The translations under genes were made by a program, and so were the position numbers. Below the pieces are notes generated by a model that worked only from the letters and a program-made list of their open reading frames with translations, did not search any database and was not told where the DNA came from. Shown one piece after another: positions 8,204 to 16,539 of a stretch of 64,000 bases of DNA. This stretch comes from JBJHBP01 sp050485685 (GTDB lineage Bacteria; Pseudomonadota; Gammaproteobacteria; Steroidobacterales; Rariloculaceae), in contig JBJHBW010000015.1 in assembly GCA_050485685.1 (NCBI GenBank), positions 11,236 to 75,235 of the forward strand, read 5' to 3'. The first letter of the stretch is position 1; each line of letters starts with the position of its first letter.

Positions 8204-9508
8204 TCAGGCAATGACCTGGTTTCGGCCGTTGTTCTTCGCCGCATAAAGGCGCAGGTCCGCAGCACTCAACAGCGACTGCCTGGAAGAGTCCGACCGCCTT
8301 TCCGCAAGACCGAAACTCACGGTAACCCGCCCGGGCAGACCCAAAGCGGTCCAGGTCTCCATCTCAATGGCTGATCGAAGTTCTTCGCAGATCACGCGCG
8401 CCTTGCGTATGTCGGTTTCCGGGAAGCAGATCAGGAATTCCTCGCCGCCATAACGCGCAACCATGTCGGAGCTGCGGCACCGTTCCCGAAAAATCGCCGC
8501 GACTCTGCGCAGCACTTCGTCACCGGCGGCATGCGAGTGCCGGTCGTTAATCTGCTTGAACCCGTCGAGATCGGCCAGCGCAATCGTAAGGTGCTGCCGA
8601 TAACGACGTGCCCTGTCGAGCTGCTGATCCAGCCAGTTGTCTGCGTAGCGACGGTTATACAGGCCAGTTAGCTTGTCCTGTGTGGCCTGACGCTCCAGCT
8701 CCAGGGTCTTCTCGCGCAGGCTGCGGGTTCGTTCATCGACCAGCAGTTCCAGTTTGTAGCGCATGTTCGCGAACTGTCGCAAAGCGAACATGCCCAGGCT
8801 GAGAACCAGCAACAGGAGGACAAACACCTCTATGGGCATGACGTTGAACACAATCGCCACCAGCACGGCGGTCACGGCAGAGCCGAGCTCCAGGGCGATC
8901 GAAAAAAGATTCAGGAACGGCGTGTCACCTGCCTTCCCCTTCCGTCGCATCCGCATCAACCCGGCGTAACCGATGTCGTTCAGCGCCTGCATCGTGAGGA
9001 CCAGCGCCAGCAGCGCGATCACCATGTTTGCACTCAGTGTGGTCAGCGGAACTTCGCCGCCAAGGACGGTATACACAAGGCCGGACACCAGTACGATCAG
9101 CGCCATCAGCCCACCGTTATTCAACGAGGCGATGGCAACGTCAGCTGCGGAACGGCCCTTCCACAATCGATGCAGCGGGTACAGCAATGAAGCTGTGCCG
9201 TTGACCAGAGCGGCCGCGACAGGACCCAGCACCAGAATGCTGGCCACCTGAGAGACGCGGTCGAAGGAATAATAGGCAGAGTTGGGATGACGGTAGCCCA
9301 TGGAAATCGTGAACAGTCCATAGGCGAGAAAGAACAGCGCCACACCCGGCTGACTTATCGGGGAAAAGTCGTTGGCCTGCCACATCGCGAACGCAAGCAG
9401 TGCGCTGGCCGCAACGAACATCGCAACCGCATAACCCAGCTCTGCCGGCGTCCAGGCCTGACGTTTGGTTTCCCCGTCAGGAGACACAGCCGTGTCCTGA
9501 TTCTCCAT
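8204..9508 (-). CDS. Membrane-anchored diguanylate cyclase (GGDEF)
   Basis: A 434-residue protein with an N-terminal membrane region (about residues 25-245, seven or eight hydrophobic segments, MASE-like), a short coiled linker, and a C-terminal GGDEF domain. The catalytic motif is GGEEF (residues 354-358). RSSD at 345-348 forms the canonical product-inhibition I-site five residues upstream. It therefore probably makes c-di-GMP and is feedback-inhibited. No EAL domain is fused. I started at ATG 9508 (MENQD) rather than an in-frame TTG three codons earlier. The signal sensed by the membrane part is unknown. Confidence 0.9.
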   Translation of the reverse strand: MENQDTAVSPDGETKRQAWTPAELGYAVAMFVAASALLAFAMWQANDFSPISQPGVALFFLAYGLFTISMGYRHPNSAYYSFDRVSQVASILVLGPVAAALVNGTASLLYPLHRLWKGRSAADVAIASLNNGGLMALIVLVSGLVYTVLGGEVPLTTLSANMVIALLALVLTMQALNDIGYAGLMRMRRKGKAGDTPFLNLFSIALELGSAVTAVLVAIVFNVMPIEVFVLLLLVLSLGMFALRQFANMRYKLELLVDERTRSLREKTLELERQATQDKLTGLYNRRYADNWLDQQLDRARRYRQHLTIALADLDGFKQINDRHSHAAGDEVLRRVAAIFRERCRSSDMVARYGGEEFLICFPETDIRKARVICEELRSAIEMETWTALGLPGRVTVSFGLAERRSDSSRQSLLSAADLRLYAAKNNGRNQVIA

Positions 9509-9715
9509 GATGCGCAAGTATCACCCAGGCGGGCGACGACCGAAAGCACGGACCTCTCAGATCGTGCCCACAATCACACAGCTTACTGTTGCAATGCCAC
9601 AGGCTGAGCCAGAACAGGACGAGAGTGCCTGGAACAGGCACCGGGCACGACAGATACGAGACTCCTCGGTTGTCAGCAGATACGCAGGCGATCTTCGAGC
9701 CGAGGCCGTCCGACG

Positions 9716-9982
9716 TTATGACGTGGCCGCCTCGAACCTCGGCGGCGACTCAAGGCATGGCCGCTCGGGGCTGTCCAGCGTGACCGTACGGTCCGCTGGC
9801 GGAGGAATAACCAGCGACTGTGACTGGTTCGGCGGCACCAGACCTTCCGGCACCACCAGTGGCGGAATACTGTCGCGGTTCGCGTAACGCTGGGCATCGG
9901 CGCAACTGAGAGCACCACCACGGCTACAGGCGGAGAGCATCACGACCAGCCCTATCAGAACGGCAGCACGCAAATACTTCAT
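9716..9982 (-). CDS. Minimal BamC/NlpB-like lipoprotein
   Basis: An 88-residue lipoprotein: signal peptide MKYLRAAVLIGLVVMLSAC, then Ser at +2, then a proline-rich extended segment. The pattern Y...IPPLVVPEGL.P......L.IP resembles the unstructured N-terminal arm of BamC, the part that binds BamD in the outer-membrane assembly complex. The two helix-grip domains of full-length BamC (about 340 residues in E. coli) are missing. The ATG overlaps the dapA stop (ATGA), and dapA-bamC is the E. coli gene order, which supports orthology. Homology is inferred from motif and synteny, not from a search. Confidence 0.7.
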   Translation of the reverse strand: MKYLRAAVLIGLVVMLSACSRGGALSCADAQRYANRDSIPPLVVPEGLVPPNQSQSLVIPPPADRTVTLDSPERPCLESPPRFEAATS

Positions 9983-10872
9983 TCGTAAGTCCCTGTCGTT
10001 ATGCCGGCTTGCGTCATGGCATCCTGCACCGTCTGGTGGCAATGCGAGGACAGCGGTGTCAGCGGCAAACGTATGCCGGGCCCGATACGGCCCATCCGCT
10101 GCATGGCCCATTTGACCGGAATCGGGTTGCTCTCGCAGAAAAGCGCATGGTGCAGTCCCTGCAGATCTGCATCGATGCGCTGCGCCTCTTCACGGCGCCC
10201 AAGCCTTGCGGCGTCGCATAGCGCCTTCATCGCAGCCGGAGCCACATTCGCAGTCACAGAAATCACACCGTGACCACCCAGCAGCATGAATTCACGGGAA
10301 GTCGCATCATCACCGCTCAGCAGCATGAATTGATCGCCACATAGCTCTCTGAGTGACGACACGCGATCGAGTTCCCCGGTAGCGTCCTTGAGTGCTGCCA
10401 CGTTGTCGTGCGCGGCCAGTCGGGCCGTGGTTTCTACCGTCAGGTCGACGGCGGTACGTCCCGGCACGTTATACAGAATGACCGGATGCGAGACGGCATC
10501 GGCGACGGCTGAAAAGTGGCGAAAGAGGCCTTCCTGAGTCGGCTTGTTGTAATAGGGGGTGACAACCAGGTATGCGGCTATCGGCAGGTGTTCCACATCG
10601 CGCGACAGTGCCAGCGTCTGGGCCGTCGAGTTCGACCCGGTACCGGCAACGATGGCAATGCGCCCGTCGGCATGCTCACATGCACGCTCAACCAGCGCCA
10701 CGTGTTCATCATGATCCAGCGTAGCCGATTCCCCCGTGGTACCGGCAATGACCAATGCATCGGTGCCTGCCGTGACGTGCCAGGCGATGAGCCGTTCCAG
10801 ATCCCGGTCGTTAACGGCTCCGCCCTCGTCCATGGGCGTAACCAGCGCAACCATGCTGCCGGCGAGTTTCAT
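9979..10872 (-). CDS. dapA: 4-hydroxy-tetrahydrodipicolinate synthase
   Basis: The first committed enzyme of lysine and diaminopimelate synthesis, condensing pyruvate with aspartate semialdehyde. The 297-residue TIM barrel shows the Schiff-base lysine in LKDATG (Lys162), the catalytic Tyr134 in YNVPGRT and the Thr45/Thr46 pair in GTTGES. It is followed by the BamC-like gene with a 4-nt overlap and diverges from the GcvR-like gene across 137 bp. Confidence 0.96.
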   Translation of the reverse strand: MKLAGSMVALVTPMDEGGAVNDRDLERLIAWHVTAGTDALVIAGTTGESATLDHDEHVALVERACEHADGRIAIVAGTGSNSTAQTLALSRDVEHLPIAAYLVVTPYYNKPTQEGLFRHFSAVADAVSHPVILYNVPGRTAVDLTVETTARLAAHDNVAALKDATGELDRVSSLRELCGDQFMLLSGDDATSREFMLLGGHGVISVTANVAPAAMKALCDAARLGRREEAQRIDADLQGLHHALFCESNPIPVKWAMQRMGRIGPGIRLPLTPLSSHCHQTVQDAMTQAGITTGTYE

Positions 10873-10945
10873 TTCCTAACCTCTTGCGACACGCCGCGCA
10901 TGGTACTGGCGCCCCCGGCAGCACGCAACCAAGGGACTACATCCG

Positions 10946-10973
10946 TTACAGCCGTCCCCTGACGGGTTAAACT
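10946..10973 (+). promoter_or_regulatory. Probable promoter of the gcvR-like/bcp/bepA genes
   Basis: TTACAG (10946-10951), 16 bp spacer, TAAACT (10968-10973), about 37 nt before the ATG at 11010, in the divergent gap with dapA. Confidence 0.45.
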
Positions 10974-11009
10974 TGCGGCCCACCCCGAATCCGGATCCAG
11001 TTACGCACG

Positions 11010-11543
11010 ATGGAACAGCTCATGATTGTGTCAGCGGTAGGCGGAGAGCCCACCGTGATTGTTCAGGAGCTGACCCGGGTGATCCTTGAATGCGGCGGAA
11101 ATATCAAGGAAAGCCGCATGTCTTCATTCGGCTCCGAAGCCGCCCTGCTGCTGCTCGTCGCCGGCAACTGGCACACGATCAGCCGCCTGGAACGCGATCT
11201 CAACCGGCTCGCCACCCATCACGGCCTGAGCCTGCAGCTCAAACGTACGGAACCCCGGCACTTTGCCAAGGATCTGCTGCCCTATGCGGTCGATGTGGTG
11301 GGGCTGGATCAGCCGGGCGTTGTACACAGCCTTGCAGGGTTCTTCAATGCCCGCAAAGTGGAGATCGGGGAGATTTCCACACGCAGTTATGCTGCCGCGC
11401 ACACCGGTGCGTCGATGTTCTCCGTGCAGATGTTCGTCAATATTCCGGCCAGTGTGCATATCGCCACGTTGCGCGAGGAATTCATGGATTTCTGCGACCA
11501 GCTCAACGTCGACGCCATCATGGAGCCTGTCAAGCACGGCTGA
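11010..11543 (+). CDS. GcvR-like double ACT-domain protein
   Basis: A 177-residue protein made of two ACT-like domains (about residues 3-80 and 92-170), as in the glycine cleavage repressor accessory protein GcvR. The second domain contains the typical start VDVVGLDQPGVVHSLAGFF. In E. coli GcvR binds GcvA and responds to glycine; in many gammaproteobacteria the gene precedes bcp, as here. There is no clear Shine-Dalgarno at ATG 11010, and a second ATG lies four codons in. No gcvA or gcv operon is nearby, so the target is unproven. Confidence 0.8.
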   Translation: MEQLMIVSAVGGEPTVIVQELTRVILECGGNIKESRMSSFGSEAALLLLVAGNWHTISRLERDLNRLATHHGLSLQLKRTEPRHFAKDLLPYAVDVVGLDQPGVVHSLAGFFNARKVEIGEISTRSYAAAHTGASMFSVQMFVNIPASVHIATLREEFMDFCDQLNVDAIMEPVKHG

Positions 11544-11592
11544 ATATGGACAGAAACAGGTCGCGGCAACCAACGCGCCCGGGAGAGTACTG

Positions 11593-12060
11593 ATGAGCAA
11601 GATCGCAGTGGGCAAGAAAGTGCCGGCTTTCAATGCCGACGTCACCGGCGGCGGCAGGATCGCTTCGAAGGATCTGGCCGGCCGGGCCTATGTGCTGTAT
11701 TTCTATCCCAAGGACAATACCCCCGGATGCACGACCGAAAGTCAGGATTTTCGGGACCGGCACGCGCAGTTTCTGGCGCGAGAGGTCGCGATTTTCGGCG
11801 TCTCGCGGGACAGCCTGGCCTCCCATGACCGGTTTCGTGAGAAGCAGCAGCTGCCTTTCCAGCTGATCTCCGATGCCGACGAGACGCTGTGCCGCCTGTT
11901 CGACGTCATCCGCGAGAAGAACATGTACGGACGCAAGGTCATGGGGATCGAGCGCAGCACGTTCCTGGTGGATGCGGACGGCCGGCTGGTCAGGGAGTGG
12001 CGAAAGGTCCGCGTCCCCGGGCATGTCGACGAGGTCCTGGACGCGGTACACTCGCTCTAG
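11593..12060 (+). CDS. bcp: Thioredoxin-dependent peroxiredoxin Bcp/PrxQ, one-Cys variant
   Basis: A 155-residue cytoplasmic peroxidase that reduces hydrogen and organic peroxides. The active site is TPGCTTES with peroxidatic Cys46. E. coli Bcp has a second cysteine five residues later (Cys50); it is absent here, so resolution must use another thiol, possibly Cys101 or a partner protein. It follows the GcvR-like gene after about 50 nt and precedes bepA by about 73 nt. Confidence 0.92.
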   Translation: MSKIAVGKKVPAFNADVTGGGRIASKDLAGRAYVLYFYPKDNTPGCTTESQDFRDRHAQFLAREVAIFGVSRDSLASHDRFREKQQLPFQLISDADETLCRLFDVIREKNMYGRKVMGIERSTFLVDADGRLVREWRKVRVPGHVDEVLDAVHSL

Positions 12061-12133
12061 CCGGGGGAACGGCGCAGCGGCGAAACTGTCCAATCCGGGC
12101 AAGTTCGCGAAAATCGGCTGGAGTCTGGGCACC

Positions 12134-13594
12134 GTGAAACAACTGATTCTGGGGTTCGCGCTGATGTGCGTCACGGTGACAGCCGTTGCGCAGTCGCGCC
12201 AGCTGCCCGATTTCGGCAGCCCGGCCGACGCTACCCTGAGTCGGAACCAGGAAGCCCAGATCGGCCGCAGTGTCGTCGCCCAGCTGCGCGCAGCAGGCCT
12301 GATCGCCGAGGATCCCAAGCTTACCGAATACGTGCAGTCACTGGGTTCACGCATCGCGGGGCATGCGGGCAACAGCGGTGACCAGTCATTCACGTTTTTC
12401 GTCATCAACGATGCCAGCATCAATGCATTTGCGCTGCCCGGGGGTTATATCGGTATCCACACCGGGTTGATCCTGGCAACTGAGAACGAAAGCGAACTGG
12501 CAGGTGTGCTGGCCCACGAAATCGCACACGTCACCCAGCGCCATATCGCCCGCTCCATCCACGACAGCCAGCGCACCGGCATCATATCGATGGCGGCAAT
12601 GGTCGCCGCACTGCTGCTTGGCGTTGCCACGGACATGCCAACAGACGCATTACAGGGCGTGGCCATGGCTTCGCAGGCTGCCGCCATGCAACGGCAGATC
12701 AACTTCACGCGGGCCAACGAACACGAAGCCGACCGCGTTGGCACCGAACTCCTTGCTGCGGCAGGGTTTGATCCGTATGCCATGGCCTCGTTCTTCGAGA
12801 AGCTGGCCCGCCGCTATGGATCGTCAAACGATATTATTCCGGCATTGCTGCGTACTCACCCCGTCACAACGGACCGAATCGCTGAAGCCCGCAGCCGGGC
12901 GCGTCTGCTACCGCCCACCAGCCGCGAAGACAGCACCAATTACCAGCTCACCCGCGCGCGCCTCAAGGTCAGCAATGCCCGCACTCCGGCTGCTGCGCTG
13001 GCCGAGTTCGGATCCGGGACGCCGGACACCTTGGGCGCCCCGGACCTTTACGGCACAGCCCTGGCAATGATGCGTGCCTCTCGCCACGCCGAGGCGGCAA
13101 ACATCCTGGGGCGACTGGTCGGTGAGAGTCCCGCAGTGATCTGGTACCGCATTGCCTATGCTGAAGCGCTGGCTGCGGACAGCCGCAGTGAAGAGGCGAT
13201 GCAGGTCTATGAAGATGGCATGAGCCTGTTTCCACGCAACGTTCCACTCACGCTCAGCCACGCCGAAGCGCTGATCAATGCCGGGCAGCCGGGCGTGGCA
13301 CACCGCATCCTTCTCGACCTGCTGAACAACGTTCGCGGCGGGCCGACTCCGGAACAGATACGCCTGATCGCACGCGCCGCGAATGCGCAGGGTGACACGG
13401 CCAGCGCACACCACTACATGGCCGAATATTACGTATCGGTGGGACAACTGCCCCTTGCGGTCACACAGCTGCGCATGGCGCTTGAGGTCCCGGACCTGCA
13501 CGCCGTGGACCGGGCGCGCTACGAAGCCCGGCTGGAAGAGGTCCGCGAATACATGCCTGAAAACGAGCGTCGCCGCTCCAGTTCCCGACCCTGA
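12134..13594 (+). CDS. bepA: Periplasmic beta-barrel assembly-enhancing protease BepA (M48, TPR)
   Basis: A periplasmic zinc protease and chaperone that works with the BAM complex and LPS transport protein LptD. The 486-residue product has an N-terminal signal peptide ending near VAQS, an M48 catalytic domain with HEIAH (residues 128-132) and the third ligand in NEHEAD (Glu198), then a C-terminal TPR region. Length equals E. coli BepA. I chose GTG 12134, directly before the signal peptide; the frame is open much further upstream, overlapping bcp, but that part is not BepA-like. Confidence 0.92.
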   Translation: MKQLILGFALMCVTVTAVAQSRQLPDFGSPADATLSRNQEAQIGRSVVAQLRAAGLIAEDPKLTEYVQSLGSRIAGHAGNSGDQSFTFFVINDASINAFALPGGYIGIHTGLILATENESELAGVLAHEIAHVTQRHIARSIHDSQRTGIISMAAMVAALLLGVATDMPTDALQGVAMASQAAAMQRQINFTRANEHEADRVGTELLAAAGFDPYAMASFFEKLARRYGSSNDIIPALLRTHPVTTDRIAEARSRARLLPPTSREDSTNYQLTRARLKVSNARTPAAALAEFGSGTPDTLGAPDLYGTALAMMRASRHAEAANILGRLVGESPAVIWYRIAYAEALAADSRSEEAMQVYEDGMSLFPRNVPLTLSHAEALINAGQPGVAHRILLDLLNNVRGGPTPEQIRLIARAANAQGDTASAHHYMAEYYVSVGQLPLAVTQLRMALEVPDLHAVDRARYEARLEEVREYMPENERRRSSSRP

Positions 13595-13666
13595 CTCTGC
13601 CCTTCCGCCAGTGCGGACGGAATTACCCTGGTCGACATTGGGACCGGAAGCCGAAGGGCTCCGGGA

Positions 13667-13696
13667 TTGAGCCCAGCGATTAAATAGTACTAAAAT
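13667..13696 (+). promoter_or_regulatory. Probable promoter of the SUF operon
   Basis: TTGAGC (13667-13672), 18 bp spacer, TAAAAT (13691-13696). The -10 lies inside the inverted repeat described separately, so a bound Rrf2 protein would block RNA polymerase. The first gene begins at 13753. Confidence 0.5.
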
Positions 13697-13706
13697 AGTC
13701 TACTTT
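13682..13706 (+). promoter_or_regulatory. Rrf2/IscR-type operator in front of the SUF operon
   Basis: A 25-bp imperfect inverted repeat with conserved half-sites AAA....ACTA and TAGT....TTT around a 3-bp centre. It resembles the E. coli IscR type 1 site (GACTA...TAGTC). It lies 47 bp before the gene for the Rrf2-family regulator, so the operon probably represses itself when the regulator carries an Fe-S cluster. Direct reading of sequence plus family knowledge. Confidence 0.6.
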
Positions 13707-13752
13707 AATCGGCTTCGATGACGCGCGACATCAGCATTCGGATCAACGGCAT

Positions 13753-14214
13753 ATGCTGCGACTAAGCAAACTGACAGACTACGGCACGATTGTGCTGGCA
13801 CAGCTGGCGGCGCAACCAGGCACGCTGAGCACAGCGAGCGAAGTGGCCTCTGCCACCCGCCTCGGCCAGGCCACCGTGAGAAAGCTGCTGAAAGCCCTTG
13901 CGCGCGCCGGACTCGTTGTGTCCGAACGAGGCGCTCAGGGCGGTTATCTGCTCGCCCGCGATCCGGAAAAGATCAGCGCCGCGCAGATACTTGACGCCCT
14001 GGAAGGTCCGGTGGCGATCACGGAATGCAGCGCCGCAGGCGGGGAATGCGATCTCGAAGCGGTCTGCAGGGTCGGCGCGGCCTGGCGACGCATCAATCAC
14101 AGCATTCGGCGAGCCCTGAACGAAATTTCCCTCGCCGACCTGCAGCAGCAGCCTGATCTGACCGCAACGCTGGATCTGAAGCGCGATCTGCACCTCTCCC
14201 GGGCACCGCGCTGA
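13753..14214 (+). CDS. Rrf2-family SUF operon regulator (Fe-S sensing)
   Basis: A 153-residue winged-helix repressor of the Rrf2 family; the nearest known relatives are IscR and the SUF regulator described in xanthomonads. The HTH lies at about residues 27-65 (ATVRKLLKALARAGLV, then a basic wing ERGAQGGYLLAR). Three cysteines, Cys92, Cys99 and Cys105, match the [2Fe-2S] ligands of IscR in position. As first gene of the suf operon with an inverted repeat on its promoter, it should adjust Fe-S assembly to demand. Confidence 0.9.
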   Translation: MLRLSKLTDYGTIVLAQLAAQPGTLSTASEVASATRLGQATVRKLLKALARAGLVVSERGAQGGYLLARDPEKISAAQILDALEGPVAITECSAAGGECDLEAVCRVGAAWRRINHSIRRALNEISLADLQQQPDLTATLDLKRDLHLSRAPR

Positions 14215-14278
14215 GACGAGCTGCATACGGCACATACTGCATATCAACCACGACCCATCTGACCCGAAGGCACCAGGC

Positions 14279-15727
14279 ATGGCTACCGACCCCAATCAGC
14301 TCGACGACCTGATAGCACGAAAGTATCGACATGGATTCGTCACCGACATCGAGCAGGACACGGTCCCGCCCGGTCTCAATGAAGACGTGATTCGAATGAT
14401 CTCTGCAAAAAAGAAGGAACCGGAGTTCCTGACGGAGTGGCGGCTGAATGCCTATCGGCACTGGCTGACCATGAAGGAGCCGGAGTGGGCCCACGTTCAC
14501 TACACGCCCATCGACTATCAGGCGATCTCGTATTACGCAGCACCGAAGAACAGGGACGATGCTCCCAAGAGCCTGGACGAGGTGGACCCCAAGCTGCTTG
14601 AAACCTACGAGAAGCTGGGCATCCCGCTGCACGAAAGGGCCCGGCTTGCCGGTGTCGCTGTCGATGCGGTGTTTGACAGCGTCTCGGTTGCCACTACGTT
14701 CAAGGAGAAGCTGGCGGAAGCCGGCGTGATCTTCTGTTCGTTCTCTGAAGCGGTGCAGAATCATCCGGAACTGGTACGCAAGTATCTTGGTTCGGTCGTC
14801 CCCTACCGCGACAACTTTTTCGCCACACTGAACTCGGCTGTGTTCACGGACGGCTCTTTCGTCTACATACCGAAAGGCGTGCGCTGCCCGATGGAGCTTT
14901 CCACTTACTTCAGAATAAATGCCGCCAATACCGGACAGTTCGAGCGCACTCTCATCATTGCCGACGAAGGCAGCCATGTGAGTTACCTTGAGGGCTGCAC
15001 GGCACCCATGCGCGATGAAAACCAGCTGCACGCTGCCGTCGTGGAGCTGGTCGCGCTGGAAGGCGCGGAAATCAAGTACTCCACCGTACAGAACTGGTAT
15101 CCGGGCGACGAGAACGGCCGTGGCGGCATCTACAACTTCGTCACCAAACGCGGCGAGTGTCGCGGCGCCAACTCAAAGATTTCGTGGACTCAGGTCGAAA
15201 CCGGATCGGCGATCACGTGGAAGTACCCCAGCTGCGTACTGCGCGGCGAGAACTCGGTCGGAGAATTTTATTCCGTGGCACTTGCAAACAACTATCAGCA
15301 GGCCGATACCGGCACAAAGATGATCCATATCGGACCGAACACCCGCAGCACCATCGTTTCCAAGGGCATCTCAGCCGGCCACGGGCAGAACGCGTATCGC
15401 GGCCTGGTCCGCATCATGCCGACCGCACGCAACGCACGGAACTACACGCAATGCGACTCACTGCTGCTGGGTGATCGCTGCGGTGCTCACACATTTCCAT
15501 ATATTGAATCCAGACAGGCCAGCGCCCGCGTCGAACATGAGGCGACGACCTCGAAGATCAGCGAGGACCAGCTTTTTTACTGTCGCCAGCGCGGCCTGTC
15601 GGAAGAAGATGCCGTGAACATGATCGTGAACGGCTTCTGCCGGGAAGTCTTCAAGGAACTGCCGATGGAGTTTGCGGTTGAGGCACAGAATCTGCTGAAC
15701 GTCAGCCTCGAGGGTGCGGTCGGCTGA
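14279..15727 (+). CDS. sufB: Fe-S cluster assembly protein SufB
   Basis: A scaffold subunit of the SufBCD complex, on which Fe-S clusters form. At 482 residues it is the expected length. The C-terminal part carries the conserved right-handed helix core and the ATTSKISEDQLFYCRQRGL region, including the cysteine near the SufB-SufD interface. It begins 64 nt after the regulator gene and is followed by sufC after about 56 nt. Confidence 0.96.
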   Translation: MATDPNQLDDLIARKYRHGFVTDIEQDTVPPGLNEDVIRMISAKKKEPEFLTEWRLNAYRHWLTMKEPEWAHVHYTPIDYQAISYYAAPKNRDDAPKSLDEVDPKLLETYEKLGIPLHERARLAGVAVDAVFDSVSVATTFKEKLAEAGVIFCSFSEAVQNHPELVRKYLGSVVPYRDNFFATLNSAVFTDGSFVYIPKGVRCPMELSTYFRINAANTGQFERTLIIADEGSHVSYLEGCTAPMRDENQLHAAVVELVALEGAEIKYSTVQNWYPGDENGRGGIYNFVTKRGECRGANSKISWTQVETGSAITWKYPSCVLRGENSVGEFYSVALANNYQQADTGTKMIHIGPNTRSTIVSKGISAGHGQNAYRGLVRIMPTARNARNYTQCDSLLLGDRCGAHTFPYIESRQASARVEHEATTSKISEDQLFYCRQRGLSEEDAVNMIVNGFCREVFKELPMEFAVEAQNLLNVSLEGAVG

Positions 15728-15783
15728 CCGGATGAAACCAGACTGAAACACACGGGCGAAATCACAGGGAAGGGTTGCAAGGA

Positions 15784-16539
15784 ATGCTGGAAATAAGTGA
15801 CCTGAAGGTCAGGGTCGCCGAGCGCGACATACTCAAGGGGCTCAGCCTCAACGTCAATCCGGGCGAAGTGCACGCAATCATGGGCCCGAACGGATCCGGG
15901 AAGAGCACCCTCGCGCAGGTACTGGCCGGCCGTGACGGCTACGAAGTCACAGGTGGCCAGGCCAACTATCTCAACGAGGATCTGCTCGCGCTGGAACCGG
16001 AGGAACGCGCGCGCAAGGGCCTGTTTCTGGCGTTTCAGTATCCGATCGAGATTCCCGGAGTCAACAACGCCTACCTGCTCAAGGCAGCGTTGAACGCACA
16101 GCGACAGGCGCGCGGTGAGCCACAGGTGGATGCGTTCGAGTTCATGAAAATGATCCGGGACAAGATGGAGTTGATGCAGATTCCAAAAGACTTCCTGAAT
16201 CGCAGCGTCAACGAGGGTTTCTCCGGTGGAGAAAAGAAGCGTAACGAGATTCTGCAGATGATGGTTCTGGAGCCACGTCTTGCGCTGCTGGATGAAACCG
16301 ATTCCGGTCTTGATGTCGACGCCCTGAAAATCGTCGCGGCCGGCGTCAACAGCATGCGCGGCCCTGAGCGTTCGATGATTCTGGTCACGCACTATGAGCG
16401 GCTTCTGGAACTGGTGGTCCCGGACTTCGTGCATGTACTTGCCGGCGGACGCATTGTCAGGTCGGGCGGTGCCGAACTCGCGCGGGAACTGGATAGCCGC
16501 GGTTATGACTGGATACTGGACGAGGTCGCGAACGGATGA
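15784..16539 (+). CDS. sufC: Fe-S cluster assembly ATPase SufC
   Basis: The ABC-type ATPase that drives conformational change in SufB-SufD. The 251-residue protein shows Walker A GPNGSGKST, the signature FSGGEKKRNE and Walker B LALLDETDSGLD. I chose ATG 15784 (MLEISDL), preceded by AAGGA; a TTG three codons earlier is in frame but less likely. Its stop overlaps the sufD start by 4 nt (ATGA). Confidence 0.96.
   Translation: MLEISDLKVRVAERDILKGLSLNVNPGEVHAIMGPNGSGKSTLAQVLAGRDGYEVTGGQANYLNEDLLALEPEERARKGLFLAFQYPIEIPGVNNAYLLKAALNAQRQARGEPQVDAFEFMKMIRDKMELMQIPKDFLNRSVNEGFSGGEKKRNEILQMMVLEPRLALLDETDSGLDVDALKIVAAGVNSMRGPERSMILVTHYERLLELVVPDFVHVLAGGRIVRSGGAELARELDSRGYDWILDEVANG

Noticed and set aside
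11873..12133. N-terminal extension of BepA overlapping bcp
   Set aside because: It is Arg/Ser/Trp-rich and comes before a clear signal peptide, so it would prevent export.
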